Part shown: positions 1 through 8,582 of the stretch, one piece after another | How the letters are laid out: every line of letters starts with the position of its first letter | Position numbering within the stretch: position 1 is the first letter of the stretch | Notes under the pieces: generated by a model | What the model was told of the DNA's origin: nothing | Databases searched by the model: none | The model's input: only the letters and a program-made list of their open reading frames with translations | Program-made: the position numbers and the translations under genes | Assembly: GCA_964498125.1 (NCBI GenBank) | Contig: CAZCGE010000059.1 | Location: 44,068 to 108,067, forward strand | Origin: CAMDBL01 sp964498125 | GTDB taxonomy: Bacteria; Pseudomonadota; Alphaproteobacteria; Rhizobiales; Hyphomicrobiaceae | DNA: 64,000 bases | Direction: 5' to 3'

Positions 1-261
1 GTCGAGCATGGCAGGACGGGGTTCATCGTGCCGCCTCGGGATGCCGCGGCAATGGCGGCGGCATTGCTCGAATTGATTCAGGATCCCACCGCCGCCGCCG
101 CGATGGGCAAGGCCGGGCGCGCCCGTGTGGAGCAGCACTTCAGTTTCGACGCTTGTGTCGCCAAATATGAAATGCTCTACGACGCGATCAAGGCGGGTCG
201 ACCGATGTCGGAAGACCTGCGCAGCCGGCCTCAGCTCGGCGAGCGTGTTCGCGAGGCTTGA
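1..261 (+). CDS. Glycosyltransferase family 1 (GT4-like), C-terminal end only
   Basis: The reading frame is already open at base 1, so this is the last 86 codons of a gene that begins outside the window. The opening residues, HGRTGFIVPPRD, followed by an Ala-rich helix with LLELIQDP and a GKAGRARVEQHFSF segment, are the usual C-terminal signature of sugar-nucleotide-dependent glycosyltransferases of the GT4 (group 1) type. Such enzymes add sugars during cell-surface polysaccharide synthesis. The neighbours agree: an asparagine synthase and a chain-length-determinant-like protein follow. The donor and acceptor sugars cannot be judged from this piece. Confidence 0.75.
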   Translation, partial: VEHGRTGFIVPPRDAAAMAAALLELIQDPTAAAAMGKAGRARVEQHFSFDACVAKYEMLYDAIKAGRPMSEDLRSRPQLGERVREA

Positions 262-300
262 TCGGTTCCAGTCGAGCCGGTGAGGTCATGTGTCCGCCGG

Positions 301-2244
301 TCACGTCAGCACTTCGGGATTGGCATCCAGCCACGCCTGGGCCATGAGTACATTCCACAAGGGATAAGCCCAATTTTCTCCTTCGAGGTGGGCTTGCCAG
401 CGTTGCCGTATCGGCGCCGCGTGAAATAGCCCTTGCGACTCGAGCTTGCGCACACAGATGAGGCTCTCCGCCCAATCGCGCAGCGGACCTCTGAGCCACT
501 CGGCCAACGGCACGCCGAAGCCCATTTTGGGTCGTTCCAGCAGTGCGCGCGGCACGCGACGGTAAAGCACTTGGCGCAAAATCCACTTCGTGACGCCATC
601 GCGCAGCTTCATGTGCCGAGGCAGAGACCACGCGAATTCCACGAGGCGGTGGTCGAGCAACGGGACGCGGGCTTCCAGCGCCACGACCATGCTGGCGCGA
701 TCGACCTTGGTCAGAATATCGTCGGGTAGATAGGTCAGCGTATCGACCAGCATCATCCAGTCGAGGAAGTCCGGAGCGGCCCGCGCCAGGCGATCGTCCC
801 AAAGCGCGCCCTTGATCTCCTTGCCGCCGATGACGATATCCTCCGGCTCATTCCAGTGGCTGAGCATGCGGCGGTAGAGCGTACCGGGAGCGTTCTCCAG
901 CACGGCCGATGCCAGGCCGCGCAGCTTCGAGCCCAAGTCCATCTGGCGAAACTGCCCCGGAAGGTGCGCGCCGACGGTGTCGAGCATGGCAGTGGGCGAT
1001 GCGAGCAGCCCCTTGGCGAGCATGTTGCGGACCGGCTGTGGCGCCAGAAGTGACTTGTTCCAAATGTCGAGGGCCTGTGCGTAGCGCTGATAGCCGGCGA
1101 ACAGTTCATCGCCGCCGTCGCCCGATAGCACGACGGTGACGTGCCGGCGCGTGAGTTCGCAGACCAAGGCCGTCGGCAGCTGCGAGGAATCGGCAAACGG
1201 CTCATCGTACCAGTGCGGCAGTTTCGCGACCATGTCGATGGCGCTGCTGGCCTCGGCATAAAGCTCGGTGTGGTCGGTGCCGATATGCTGGGCAATGGCA
1301 CGCGCATACGGAGCTTCATCGAAGCCAGTCTCGGCAAATCCAATAGAGAACGTGTTGATTTTTCGCCCGGCATTCTCTGCCATCAGTGCGGTTACCAAGG
1401 ATGAATCGATGCCGCCGGAAAGCAGGGCGCCGATGGGAACATCCGCGACCAGTCGCCGTCGCACCGCGTCCGACGCCAGCGCATCGAGCCGATCCACCGC
1501 TTCCTCATCGCTGCAAGAAAACGGAGTGCGAAGAGCCTCCTCTGCGATCGAGGGCAAGTCCCAGTAGCGCTCGATCCTGATCATGCCGTCGCGGTTCGCG
1601 TGGAGGCGGGTGCCAGGCTCGAGCTTGTGGACGCCCGCGTAGATGGTCTGCGGCGCGGGGATGTAGTTATGCCGCATGAATGCAGACAAGGCCTGCCGAT
1701 CGACCCTCGGCGCCCAGCCAGGCTCTTGCCGGAGTGATTTCAGCTCGGAGGCGAATGTCAGGAGGCCGTCGATTGCGCTCCAATAGACGGGTTTGATACC
1801 CAGCCTGTCGCGGACCAGCACAAGCGCGGCGGTTTCCTTGTCGTAGAGGGCGAAGGCAAACATGCCGATCAAGCGCGGCACGACGCGATCCACGCCCCAG
1901 GCAGCACACGCCTCGAGGATGATCTCGGTGTCCGAGTGGCCCCTGAGCTTGCGGCCAGTTCCGATCAAATCGGCGGCGATCTCGGTATGGGAATAAACCT
2001 CGCCGTTATAGATGATGACATAGCGGCCGCAGCAAGACGTCATGGGCTGCGCACCGGCCGGCGACAGATCGCGGATGGCCAAGCGACGATGGCCCAGTCC
2101 AAGCCCTCTTTCAGCGTCGTACAATGTGCCGCGCGAGTCTGGTCCACGATGCGAGAGCACGTCGGTCATGCGGTCGAGCACATCAGCCGATGGCACGGCG
2201 CGGCCACCCGGCCCGAGCCTGAAAAACCCCGCGATGCCACACAT
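301..2244 (-). CDS. asnB: Asparagine synthase (glutamine-hydrolysing)
   Basis: Converts aspartate, glutamine and ATP to asparagine, or amidates a related carboxyl group in polysaccharide clusters. An upstream in-frame start exists at 2271, but 2244 is chosen because the class II glutamine amidotransferase domain needs Cys2 after Met removal, and the protein then begins MCGIAGFF. The N-terminal half carries SHRGPDS, the YNGEVYSH motif and the RDRLGIKP segment. The ATP-pyrophosphatase loop LLSGGIDSS lies near residue 275 and SGDGGDELFAGY follows further on. Length is 647 residues, normal for the family. Lying between a glycosyltransferase and a chain-length regulator, it is probably part of an exopolysaccharide locus, as many asnB paralogues are; that role is inference. 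Confidence 0.9.
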   Translation of the reverse strand: MCGIAGFFRLGPGGRAVPSADVLDRMTDVLSHRGPDSRGTLYDAERGLGLGHRRLAIRDLSPAGAQPMTSCCGRYVIIYNGEVYSHTEIAADLIGTGRKLRGHSDTEIILEACAAWGVDRVVPRLIGMFAFALYDKETAALVLVRDRLGIKPVYWSAIDGLLTFASELKSLRQEPGWAPRVDRQALSAFMRHNYIPAPQTIYAGVHKLEPGTRLHANRDGMIRIERYWDLPSIAEEALRTPFSCSDEEAVDRLDALASDAVRRRLVADVPIGALLSGGIDSSLVTALMAENAGRKINTFSIGFAETGFDEAPYARAIAQHIGTDHTELYAEASSAIDMVAKLPHWYDEPFADSSQLPTALVCELTRRHVTVVLSGDGGDELFAGYQRYAQALDIWNKSLLAPQPVRNMLAKGLLASPTAMLDTVGAHLPGQFRQMDLGSKLRGLASAVLENAPGTLYRRMLSHWNEPEDIVIGGKEIKGALWDDRLARAAPDFLDWMMLVDTLTYLPDDILTKVDRASMVVALEARVPLLDHRLVEFAWSLPRHMKLRDGVTKWILRQVLYRRVPRALLERPKMGFGVPLAEWLRGPLRDWAESLICVRKLESQGLFHAAPIRQRWQAHLEGENWAYPLWNVLMAQAWLDANPEVLT

Positions 2245-2713
2245 CGATATTCCGACCTCATCCACGCGCACGCTGCCGGGGGCTAGAACGACTTACGTTC
2301 ATGCTGCCAGCGGGCCTGTTCGCACCTCGCCCGCCATGAAGCAGCAGGCCGACGGCGCGATTCAGTACGCGCGCTGCAGCATACATGAGAATGAGCCGAT
2401 CCAGGGCCGGCATTGGCTGTGGCATCCTTGCTGCCGCGGCCATACGGGGCAGAGCGGGCCGGATCGGATGCGGCGCCGTTCCTGGCGGCCGAAGCAGCGC
2501 CCGACCGCAGGTCCAAGTTCCAGCCTTCTATAAAAAAGAATTATGAAACAACGGGTTATCCATGGCTTCCAGGAAATTCAATGATCGCGGCGCGACGCGC
2601 GTTCGTTAACGCATTGCGAACGGATGTTTTTTTCTGGTGCGTCTTAATGATCTGCTTACCTCGTGCGCTTCTAATGCCGCTCATCTTTCAGCCATTCTTG
2701 CACACGGCATCAC
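2245..2713. other. Divergent intergenic region, asnB / chain-length regulator
   Basis: This 469-bp gap separates two divergently read genes. I see no credible gene in it. The stretch from about 2520 to 2650 is visibly poorer in GC than its surroundings and includes a TATAAA hexamer near 2529 and a T-rich run near 2630, so promoters for both directions are likely here, but no clear -35/-10 pair was found. Confidence 0.4.
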
Positions 2714-4213
2714 ATGCCTGCCGCAGCCACTGCTCCTGCCATCATGATCCCCAGGGTCAGCGCACTCGCGGCGCTTGGCCGCAACATTTGGTGGCTGGTG
2801 GGTTTGACGATCACGGCAGGCATAATTGCCTTCGTCGGACTGTCGATCGCCAAGCCGATGTATACCTCCGAGGCAAAGATCGCGATCCTCGATCCGCGAT
2901 CGGGCGCGCCCGACGCCGCGGGATTGGACGGCGATGCCATCAAGGCGCATGTCAATGCGCTGCAATCGCCGAAATTGGCCGAGCGCATTGCCGCGGAGCT
3001 GCTGCTCGTCAGCCTGCCGGAATTCAACAACGCCTCAGAAGGCGCCGGCGCGCTGCCGGATCTGCTGCGCCTGTTGGGTGCGGGGCCGATGCATACGGCC
3101 GACAGCGCGGAAGACCGGGCGCTGGCGGTCTTCGCCAAGCGACTGAGCGTCAGGGCCTTCGAAGATGGCAGGACCATTGCGATCCGCTTCACCGCCGCTG
3201 ATCGCGGCACGGCGGCCGAAGTCGCCAATCGCTTGAGTGAGGTCTATCGCGAGCATCTGGTTGCCTATCGCGCCGAGGCCTACCGTCGTTCGGCGCCATA
3301 CCAGGTGCAGATCGTTGCGCGGGCTCAGCCAGCGGGCGCGCCGACCATCTCCAAGCCGCTACCCAATGCGATCGCCATCATGCTGGCGGTGTTGCTGATG
3401 TCCTCCTCGCTGTTGATTGCACGAGAGCTGGTGCTGGGGCCGCCGATGCGCAGCGCCCGGCGAGGCCCCCCCGCCTTGATCCATCAACCGCAGATGGATG
3501 CAGGGCGCGCTCAATCCCGAGACCGCGGACCGCCGACCGACAAGGCCAGCGATGGCGCGATTGCCGCCGGCGAAGACCAGGAGCAGACCGAGACCATTGC
3601 ATCTCTCGTGCAACGCTTGATGGCTTTGCAACGAGGACCGCAAGGTGTGCGAACCCTGCTGGTCGGCGCCAATACGAGCATCGATCCTTCGGCGGAAGCC
3701 ATCGACCTGGCGCGGGCCATCGCCCGGCAGGAACGCACGGTGGTGCTGATCGACTGGAGCCTCGACCACTTCGGCGTCGCGCAATTACTCGGCGTTCCCA
3801 GCAGCCCCGGAATTGCCGAACTCATCCAAGCCAAGGCTGGATTTGGCGAAACGATCGACCGTATGCTGGGCACTGCGGCCCACCTCATCGTCAGCGGCTC
3901 CGATCTCGTTTCAGTCATGGGGAGCGGCGATGCCGATCGCGTCAATCTCATGCTCGATACGCTGGATGCGATCTACGATCAGATCCTGATCGTGGCCCGT
4001 TACAACGCGGCGCGGGATTTGTTTGAAACCATCGAAGGCCGGTTCGATGCCGGCGTGATGGTGGGCCAGCTCTCGATGCGGCTGCCATCCGTCGTCCCCG
4101 TGTCGGGAAACTTTCTCGGTTTCGAGGTCGACGGACTGGAAATCTTGCGGCTGGCACGCAGCTCTCGAGTCGACACCAGCCGCGGAAAGAAGCTCAGCCC
4201 CAAGGCAGCCTGA
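2714..4213 (+). CDS. Wzz/Wzc-like polysaccharide chain-length regulator with degenerate kinase domain
   Basis: A 499-residue inner-membrane protein of polysaccharide co-polymerase type. A first membrane helix (about residues 24-44, beginning IWWLVGLTI) leads into a periplasmic Wzz-like region starting YTSEAKIAILDP. A second helix lies near residues 217-237 (IAIMLAVLLMSSSLLIA). The cytoplasmic C-terminal part (about 310-430) has the fold order of bacterial tyrosine kinases: VRTLLVGA, then VVLIDWSLD as the Walker A' strand. The Walker A loop itself is replaced by ANTSIDPSAEAI, with no GKS/GKT, and no tyrosine cluster ends the protein. ATP-dependent kinase activity is therefore doubtful; a structural role in setting chain length is more likely. 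No good ribosome site precedes the ATG at 2714, and a start at 2744 is possible. Confidence 0.65.
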   Translation: MPAAATAPAIMIPRVSALAALGRNIWWLVGLTITAGIIAFVGLSIAKPMYTSEAKIAILDPRSGAPDAAGLDGDAIKAHVNALQSPKLAERIAAELLLVSLPEFNNASEGAGALPDLLRLLGAGPMHTADSAEDRALAVFAKRLSVRAFEDGRTIAIRFTAADRGTAAEVANRLSEVYREHLVAYRAEAYRRSAPYQVQIVARAQPAGAPTISKPLPNAIAIMLAVLLMSSSLLIARELVLGPPMRSARRGPPALIHQPQMDAGRAQSRDRGPPTDKASDGAIAAGEDQEQTETIASLVQRLMALQRGPQGVRTLLVGANTSIDPSAEAIDLARAIARQERTVVLIDWSLDHFGVAQLLGVPSSPGIAELIQAKAGFGETIDRMLGTAAHLIVSGSDLVSVMGSGDADRVNLMLDTLDAIYDQILIVARYNAARDLFETIEGRFDAGVMVGQLSMRLPSVVPVSGNFLGFEVDGLEILRLARSSRVDTSRGKKLSPKAA

Positions 4214-4222
4214 CGGTGGCAC

Positions 4223-4432
4223 TCACGGGGCGGTCCTCTGCATCCAGCGGATCAGCCAGCCGCCAGGTAACGTCCACAGCACGCCGGCAATGATGTAGAA
4301 GGCCAACTCGACGGCTTTGCTGGTGTTCTGCACCTGGAGGACGGCGGCCACGGCCACGACGAGCAGGGCATAGACCGCGATCAGCGCGATCAGCGCCAGG
4401 GTGCCGACGAGCTTGCGTATGCGCGGTGTCAT
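4223..4432 (-). CDS. DUF2842-family small membrane protein
   Basis: A 69-residue protein beginning MTPRIRKLVGTLAL with two hydrophobic helices, roughly residues 8-30 and 40-60, and the ending LPGGWLIRWMQRTAP. This matches the small alphaproteobacterial DUF2842 family, whose function is unknown. An in-frame start at 4513 would add 27 unconvincing residues. The start at 4432 is preferred because GGGAG sits seven bases upstream. It lies convergent to the polysaccharide gene and divergent from heme A synthase. Confidence 0.75.
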   Translation of the reverse strand: MTPRIRKLVGTLALIALIAVYALLVVAVAAVLQVQNTSKAVELAFYIIAGVLWTLPGGWLIRWMQRTAP

Positions 4433-4546
4433 CGTTTTACTCCCATTCCTCAGCGACCCGCGCCTGTTCGGCGCATTGCCGGAAAACCTGGCGGGGCCTA
4501 TGTCCCACCGCACCGCGGATCAGCGCCGAGGAAAGGCAGCAGGACC

Positions 4547-5632
4547 ATGACGGTCGATCGCCTGGCATCGCCGATCGATGATCGCCCGCCGGCGGAGCGT
4601 TCCGCGCCGCTGCGTCCATGGCTGCTTGTCGTTGCGATGCTGGTGTTCTGCATGATCATTGTCGGCGGTGCAACCCGTCTCACCGGCAGCGGCTTGTCGA
4701 TCACCGAGTGGCAGCCGATCCTCGGCGCGATTCCGCCGTTGAACGCGGCCGATTGGCAGGTGGCCTTCGCCAAGTACCAGCAGATCCCGCAATACGAGCG
4801 CGTCAACAAGGGCATGACGCTGGCCGCGTTCCAGGCCATCTACCTTTGGGAGTGGAGCCATCGCCTCCTCGGGCGCATCGTCGGCGTTGCCTTCGCGCTG
4901 CCTCTTGTGTGGTTCTGGGTAAGGGGTCGACTGCAACGCCAGCTAGTCGCGCCGCTGCTCGGCATCCTGGCCCTCGGTGCCCTGCAAGGCTTTGTCGGCT
5001 GGTACATGGTGAGTTCAGGCCTCGCCGACCGTGTCGATGTCAGTCAATATCGCCTAGCCTTGCATCTGACGATCGCGTTCCTGATCCTGGCGGCGCTGGT
5101 CTGGATCTGGCTGTCGCTGGCGCCGGTTCGGGCGGGCGAGCCGGGCCATGCACCGGATAGGACGCGCCGCGGCATGGCATGGGCGATCCTGGCGCTGCTG
5201 ACGGCGCAGGTGGTCGCCGGCGCCTTCGTGGCTGGGCTCAAGGCCGGACTGGCGCACAACACCTGGCCGCTGATCGACGGATCAATCTTTCCCTCGGGTC
5301 TGCTGGTGATGCAGCCCTGGTGGCTCAATCCTTTCGAGAATGCGCTGACGGTGCAGTTCAATCATCGCATGCTGGCCTATGTGATCCTGGCACTGGCGGG
5401 GTGGCATGCGGTGAGCATGCGGCAAGCGGCCGTGCAGCCTGAGGTGACGCGGTCGGCCATGGTTTTGCTTGTAGCTGTATTGTGCCAGGCGCTGCTGGGC
5501 ATCTGGACGTTGCTTGCGCACGTTCCGCTGTCGCTCGGCCTCGTCCATCAAGGCGGCGCAGCGATCGTCTATGCTCTCGCCGTATGGCATGTTTTTACTG
5601 TGACTCGCGCAAACACGGGAGGCCGCGGGTGA
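4547..5632 (+). CDS. ctaA: Heme A synthase, COX15/CtaA family
   Basis: Oxidises the C8 methyl of heme O to the formyl group of heme A, the cofactor of aa3-type cytochrome oxidases, in the inner membrane. The 361-residue protein has about eight membrane helices. Diagnostic stretches are GGATRLTGSGLSITEW (near residue 40), YLWEWSHRLLGRIVG with its heme-ligand histidine, FVAGLKAGLAHNTWPLIDG, FNHRMLAY and LVHQGGAAI, giving the paired histidines expected of the family. Length is normal. Its stop overlaps the start of the next gene in a GTGA sequence, so the two are translationally coupled. No other oxidase-assembly gene is in view. Confidence 0.93.
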   Translation: MTVDRLASPIDDRPPAERSAPLRPWLLVVAMLVFCMIIVGGATRLTGSGLSITEWQPILGAIPPLNAADWQVAFAKYQQIPQYERVNKGMTLAAFQAIYLWEWSHRLLGRIVGVAFALPLVWFWVRGRLQRQLVAPLLGILALGALQGFVGWYMVSSGLADRVDVSQYRLALHLTIAFLILAALVWIWLSLAPVRAGEPGHAPDRTRRGMAWAILALLTAQVVAGAFVAGLKAGLAHNTWPLIDGSIFPSGLLVMQPWWLNPFENALTVQFNHRMLAYVILALAGWHAVSMRQAAVQPEVTRSAMVLLVAVLCQALLGIWTLLAHVPLSLGLVHQGGAAIVYALAVWHVFTVTRANTGGRG

Positions 5633-6312
5633 GCCAGCTGCGCATCGTCTTCGATCTCGATGATACACTGTATCCGGAGCGCGATTTCGCGCGGTCCGGC
5701 TTCGACGCGGTCGGCCGCTGGGCTGCCGGCACGCTCGGCATTGAAGGGCTTGGCTCCGACATGCAGGCGCTGCTCGACGCCGGGCATCGCGGCAATCTGT
5801 TCGGCATGGCGCTGCGGGCCAAGCGACCCGACGCGTTAGATGCCGAAGTCGCGACGTTGCACGATATCTATCGCGGACATGAGCCATCGGGCCTGGCGTT
5901 GTTCGACGATGGGGCCTGGGCGCTGGACCATTATGCGGTCAAGGGCGGGCTCGGGCTGATTACCGACGGCCACCTCGTGATGCAGTCTTCCAAGGTGCGC
6001 GGGCTGGCCATTGCCCATCGTTTCCAGCAGATCATTTACACCGACACGCTGGCGCCGGGCCGGGCGATGGCCAAGCCGCACGCCCGCGCCTTCGAGCTGA
6101 TGACGGCGAAGCTCGGCCAGCCCGGCGATCGCTTTGTTTACATCGGCGACAATCCGTCGAAGGATTTTGTCGCCCCCAATGCGCTCGGCTGGATCAGCGT
6201 CTGGGTCGATCGCCGCGCCGGCATTCACCACGGCTCGCCGGTCGCGGACGGCGGCGCGCCGCAGCACACGATCCGGTCGCTGCGCGAGCTGCCGGGTGTG
6301 CTGGGGGTTTGA
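5629..6312 (+). CDS. HAD-superfamily hydrolase
   Basis: A 227-residue haloacid-dehalogenase-type phosphatase. A longer frame is open from 5482, but the GTG at 5629 is chosen: it follows a GGGAGG ribosome site at good spacing and puts the catalytic motif FDLDDTLYPERDF at the N-terminus. Motif II is the GLITDG segment (LITDGH), motif III the lysine in AMAKPHARAFEL, and motif IV YIGDNPSKDF. The gene overlaps ctaA by four bases and ends two bases before the convergent gamma-glutamyltransferase gene. The substrate is unknown; the DLDDTLYPE form is shared with nucleotide and sugar phosphatases. Confidence 0.8.
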   Translation: MSQLRIVFDLDDTLYPERDFARSGFDAVGRWAAGTLGIEGLGSDMQALLDAGHRGNLFGMALRAKRPDALDAEVATLHDIYRGHEPSGLALFDDGAWALDHYAVKGGLGLITDGHLVMQSSKVRGLAIAHRFQQIIYTDTLAPGRAMAKPHARAFELMTAKLGQPGDRFVYIGDNPSKDFVAPNALGWISVWVDRRAGIHHGSPVADGGAPQHTIRSLRELPGVLGV

Positions 6313-6314
6313 TA

Positions 6315-8141
6315 TCACCGCCCCGCGGCGTAGCCCTGCATGCCGCGTGGGTTGGCGGCGGCGCGACGGCGCACGCCGTCCTGGGACGCTGCCGTCAGCC
6401 GGCCTTCGGACCAGCTCGGCCCCACCTCGACGGTGTGCCCGCGACGGCGCAACTCGGCGATGGTTGCGGCCGGCACGCGGTCTTCGACCACCAGCACGCC
6501 GGGCCGCGCGGCCCGCGGCCAGAACGAGGCGGGGAAATGCTCCGTGTGCCAGGCCGGCGCGTCGATCGCCTGCTGCAGGTTCATGCCCGAATGCACGTGG
6601 CGCATGAACAGCTGGCAGTTCCACTGATCCTGCTGATCGCCACCGGGCGTGCCCCAGATCATGTACGGCTTGCCATCGCGCAACGCCATATTGACAGAGA
6701 GCGTCGAGCGCGGCCGCTTGCCCGGCGCCAGCGAGGCTGGCTGCCCCTCCTCCAGCCAGAACATCTGCGCGCGCGAGCCGAGGGGAAAACCCAGTTCGGG
6801 GATCACCGGCGAGGACTGCAGCCAGCCGCCCGACGGCGTCGCCGTGAACATGTTGCCGGCCTTGTCGATGATGTCGATGTGCGTGGTGTCGCCACGCACG
6901 GTGCCGTCGCGGCGCACATCGTCGGCGCCGTGCCCCGAATGAATGTTGCCAACGGTTGGCTCGCCGGCGCCCGCGGCCGGCCCGCGCGCTTCGCCGACGA
7001 TCACCTTGCCGCCGAAGCCCTCGATGCGGCCCGGCCGCTGCTCGTGCGAGGCTTGCTCGCCGATCAGCTTGCGCCGCTCGGCGTTGTAGGCCGGCGACAG
7101 GAGCGTTTGCATCGGCACGTCGGCGAACTTGGGATCGCCGTAGAAGGCCTCGCGGTCGGCGTAGGCAAGCTTGGCGGCTTCCGTCCAGACGTGGATCAGC
7201 TCGGGGTCGGTGGAGCCGAGCTTGTCGAGGTCATAGCCCTCGAGCAGCGCCAGCATCTGCAGCAGCACCGGGCCTTGCGTCCACGGACCCGGCTTGAAAA
7301 TCCGGTAGCGGTCATAGTCGAGCGACAGCGGCGCCTCGATGGTCGGTTGCCAGGTCGCCAAGTCCTGGCCGGTCAGCACGCCCTTATGGCGCCGGCCACT
7401 GACGTCGAACACCTCTTGGGTAGCGCAGAAGCGGTCGATGGCCGCGGCGACGAACCCATGGCTCCAAGCCTTGCGCGCGCGCTCGATCTCAGCCTCGCGC
7501 CCGCCGCCGCCGGCCTCCGCCTCCCGCAGAATGCGTTGGTAGGTCTCGGCGTGGCGCGGATTGCGGAACAACGTGGCCGGCGCTGGCACCTTGCTGCCCG
7601 GCAGATAGACGGCAGCCGATGTCGGCCAATGCTCGCGGAACAAATCCTTGACCGTGTCGATCGTCGCGCAGGCCCGCTCAACCAGTGGATGGCCGTTGGT
7701 GGCATAGCCGATGGCCGCCTCCAGCACATCGCGCAGCCGCATCGTACCGTAGTCGCGCAGCACCAGCATGTAGGTCTCGAACGTACCGGGGATGCAGGTC
7801 GCCAGCAGGCCGGTACCGGGGATGATGTCGAGCCCGAGATGGCCGCGATAATGCGCGATCGTCGCGCCGGCAGGCGCTGGACCCTGGCCGCACACCACCT
7901 CCGGCTTGGCCTTGCGCGTATCCCACAGCATCACCGGCACGTCGCCGCCCGGCCCGCATAGGTGCGGCTCGACCACTTGTAGCGTGAAGGCGGCGGCGAT
8001 TCCGGCATCGAAAGCATTGCCGCCGCGCTCGAGAATGCCCATGGCGACGGCGGTGGCGATCCAGTGCGTGGTGGTAACCACGCCGAATGTGCCGTCGATC
8101 TCGGGGCGCGTGGTGAAGGGGCCGGGATTGATGTTGGACAT
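6315..8141 (-). CDS. Gamma-glutamyltransferase family protein (Ntn hydrolase)
   Basis: A 608-residue member of the gamma-glutamyltranspeptidase family, which matures by self-cleavage and uses the new N-terminal threonine as nucleophile to hydrolyse or transfer gamma-glutamyl or related acyl groups. The N-terminal half has GGNAFDAGIAAAF and the PHLCGPGGD loop. The cleavage-site motif GDTTHIDIIDKAGN lies near residue 418, followed by the PGKRPRSTLS and WGTPGGDQQDQ segments. There is no clear signal peptide, so a cytoplasmic protein is likely, unlike the classical periplasmic enzyme. It may be one of the cephalosporin acylase-like or general amidohydrolase relatives rather than a glutathione-specific enzyme. 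Confidence 0.85.
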   Translation of the reverse strand: MSNINPGPFTTRPEIDGTFGVVTTTHWIATAVAMGILERGGNAFDAGIAAAFTLQVVEPHLCGPGGDVPVMLWDTRKAKPEVVCGQGPAPAGATIAHYRGHLGLDIIPGTGLLATCIPGTFETYMLVLRDYGTMRLRDVLEAAIGYATNGHPLVERACATIDTVKDLFREHWPTSAAVYLPGSKVPAPATLFRNPRHAETYQRILREAEAGGGGREAEIERARKAWSHGFVAAAIDRFCATQEVFDVSGRRHKGVLTGQDLATWQPTIEAPLSLDYDRYRIFKPGPWTQGPVLLQMLALLEGYDLDKLGSTDPELIHVWTEAAKLAYADREAFYGDPKFADVPMQTLLSPAYNAERRKLIGEQASHEQRPGRIEGFGGKVIVGEARGPAAGAGEPTVGNIHSGHGADDVRRDGTVRGDTTHIDIIDKAGNMFTATPSGGWLQSSPVIPELGFPLGSRAQMFWLEEGQPASLAPGKRPRSTLSVNMALRDGKPYMIWGTPGGDQQDQWNCQLFMRHVHSGMNLQQAIDAPAWHTEHFPASFWPRAARPGVLVVEDRVPAATIAELRRRGHTVEVGPSWSEGRLTAASQDGVRRRAAANPRGMQGYAAGR

Positions 8142-8187
8142 GGGGGGCCTCGGTTACGGGACCGGCGCGCGATGCCGGAGGAGGCTA

Positions 8188-8199
8188 GGTTAGCTAACC
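8188..8199. promoter_or_regulatory. 12-bp perfect palindrome, possible operator
   Basis: GGTTAGCTAACC is a perfect palindrome 46 bp upstream of the gamma-glutamyltransferase start codon and just downstream of the small membrane-protein gene. Its position suits an operator for a dimeric regulator, but no regulator gene is adjacent and only one copy was seen. Confidence 0.3.
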
Positions 8200-8210
8200 C
8201 AACACGCTTA

Positions 8211-8582
8211 TCATCTGTCGCCAGAGCTTTTACTGTGTAGCTTGCCGAATATGTAGCCAGCTACCGCCAGGATGACTTTGAATAGATCGCTGCCCACTGC
8301 GGTAAGTACCGTGGAGTTCCAGATTGAAGCAAATGAAGCCATGGCCAGCACGGCAAAGCACATCACGATCACAACGAACGAAATCGTGAGGGCAGTGTCT
8401 TCCGACCCTATGAGTCTTCCAATTGGTCCCATGCGTGTCTTCAAGAGCGCCAACTCATGGTTCCTGGCAATTTGAAGATCACTTTCTTCGGCCCTGTCCT
8501 TTGCATCGGGAGCAGCCTTGCCGGCGGCAACTTCCTTGCCTTCACCGATGGCCTCAATGGATACGAGTGGACGGTCAGCCAT
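8211..8582 (-). CDS. Small two-helix membrane protein, candidate toxin of a Panacea pair
   Basis: A 123-residue protein of unknown function. The first 60 residues are charged and probably cytoplasmic. Two hydrophobic helices follow, about residues 65-88 (TISFVVIVMCFAVLAMASFA) and 96-113 (LFKVILAVAGYIFG). The start overlaps the end of the Panacea-domain gene by eight bases, so the two are co-translated. Panacea-domain proteins are known antitoxins that neutralise many unrelated toxins, including small membrane-acting ones. Calling this the toxin rests on that partnership and on the helices, not on sequence similarity I can name. Base composition is visibly lower in GC than the flanking metabolic genes. 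Confidence 0.5.
   Translation of the reverse strand: MADRPLVSIEAIGEGKEVAAGKAAPDAKDRAEESDLQIARNHELALLKTRMGPIGRLIGSEDTALTISFVVIVMCFAVLAMASFASIWNSTVLTAVGSDLFKVILAVAGYIFGKLHSKSSGDR

Noticed and set aside
2413..3201. 262-codon plus-strand frame overlapping the chain-length regulator
   Set aside because: It covers an AT-rich intergenic part and then an out-of-frame piece of the regulator; the product is Arg/Cys-rich and not protein-like.
6309..7961. 550-codon plus-strand frame opposite the gamma-glutamyltransferase
   Set aside because: Arg/Gln/His-rich shadow of a gene with a clear catalytic GDTTH motif.
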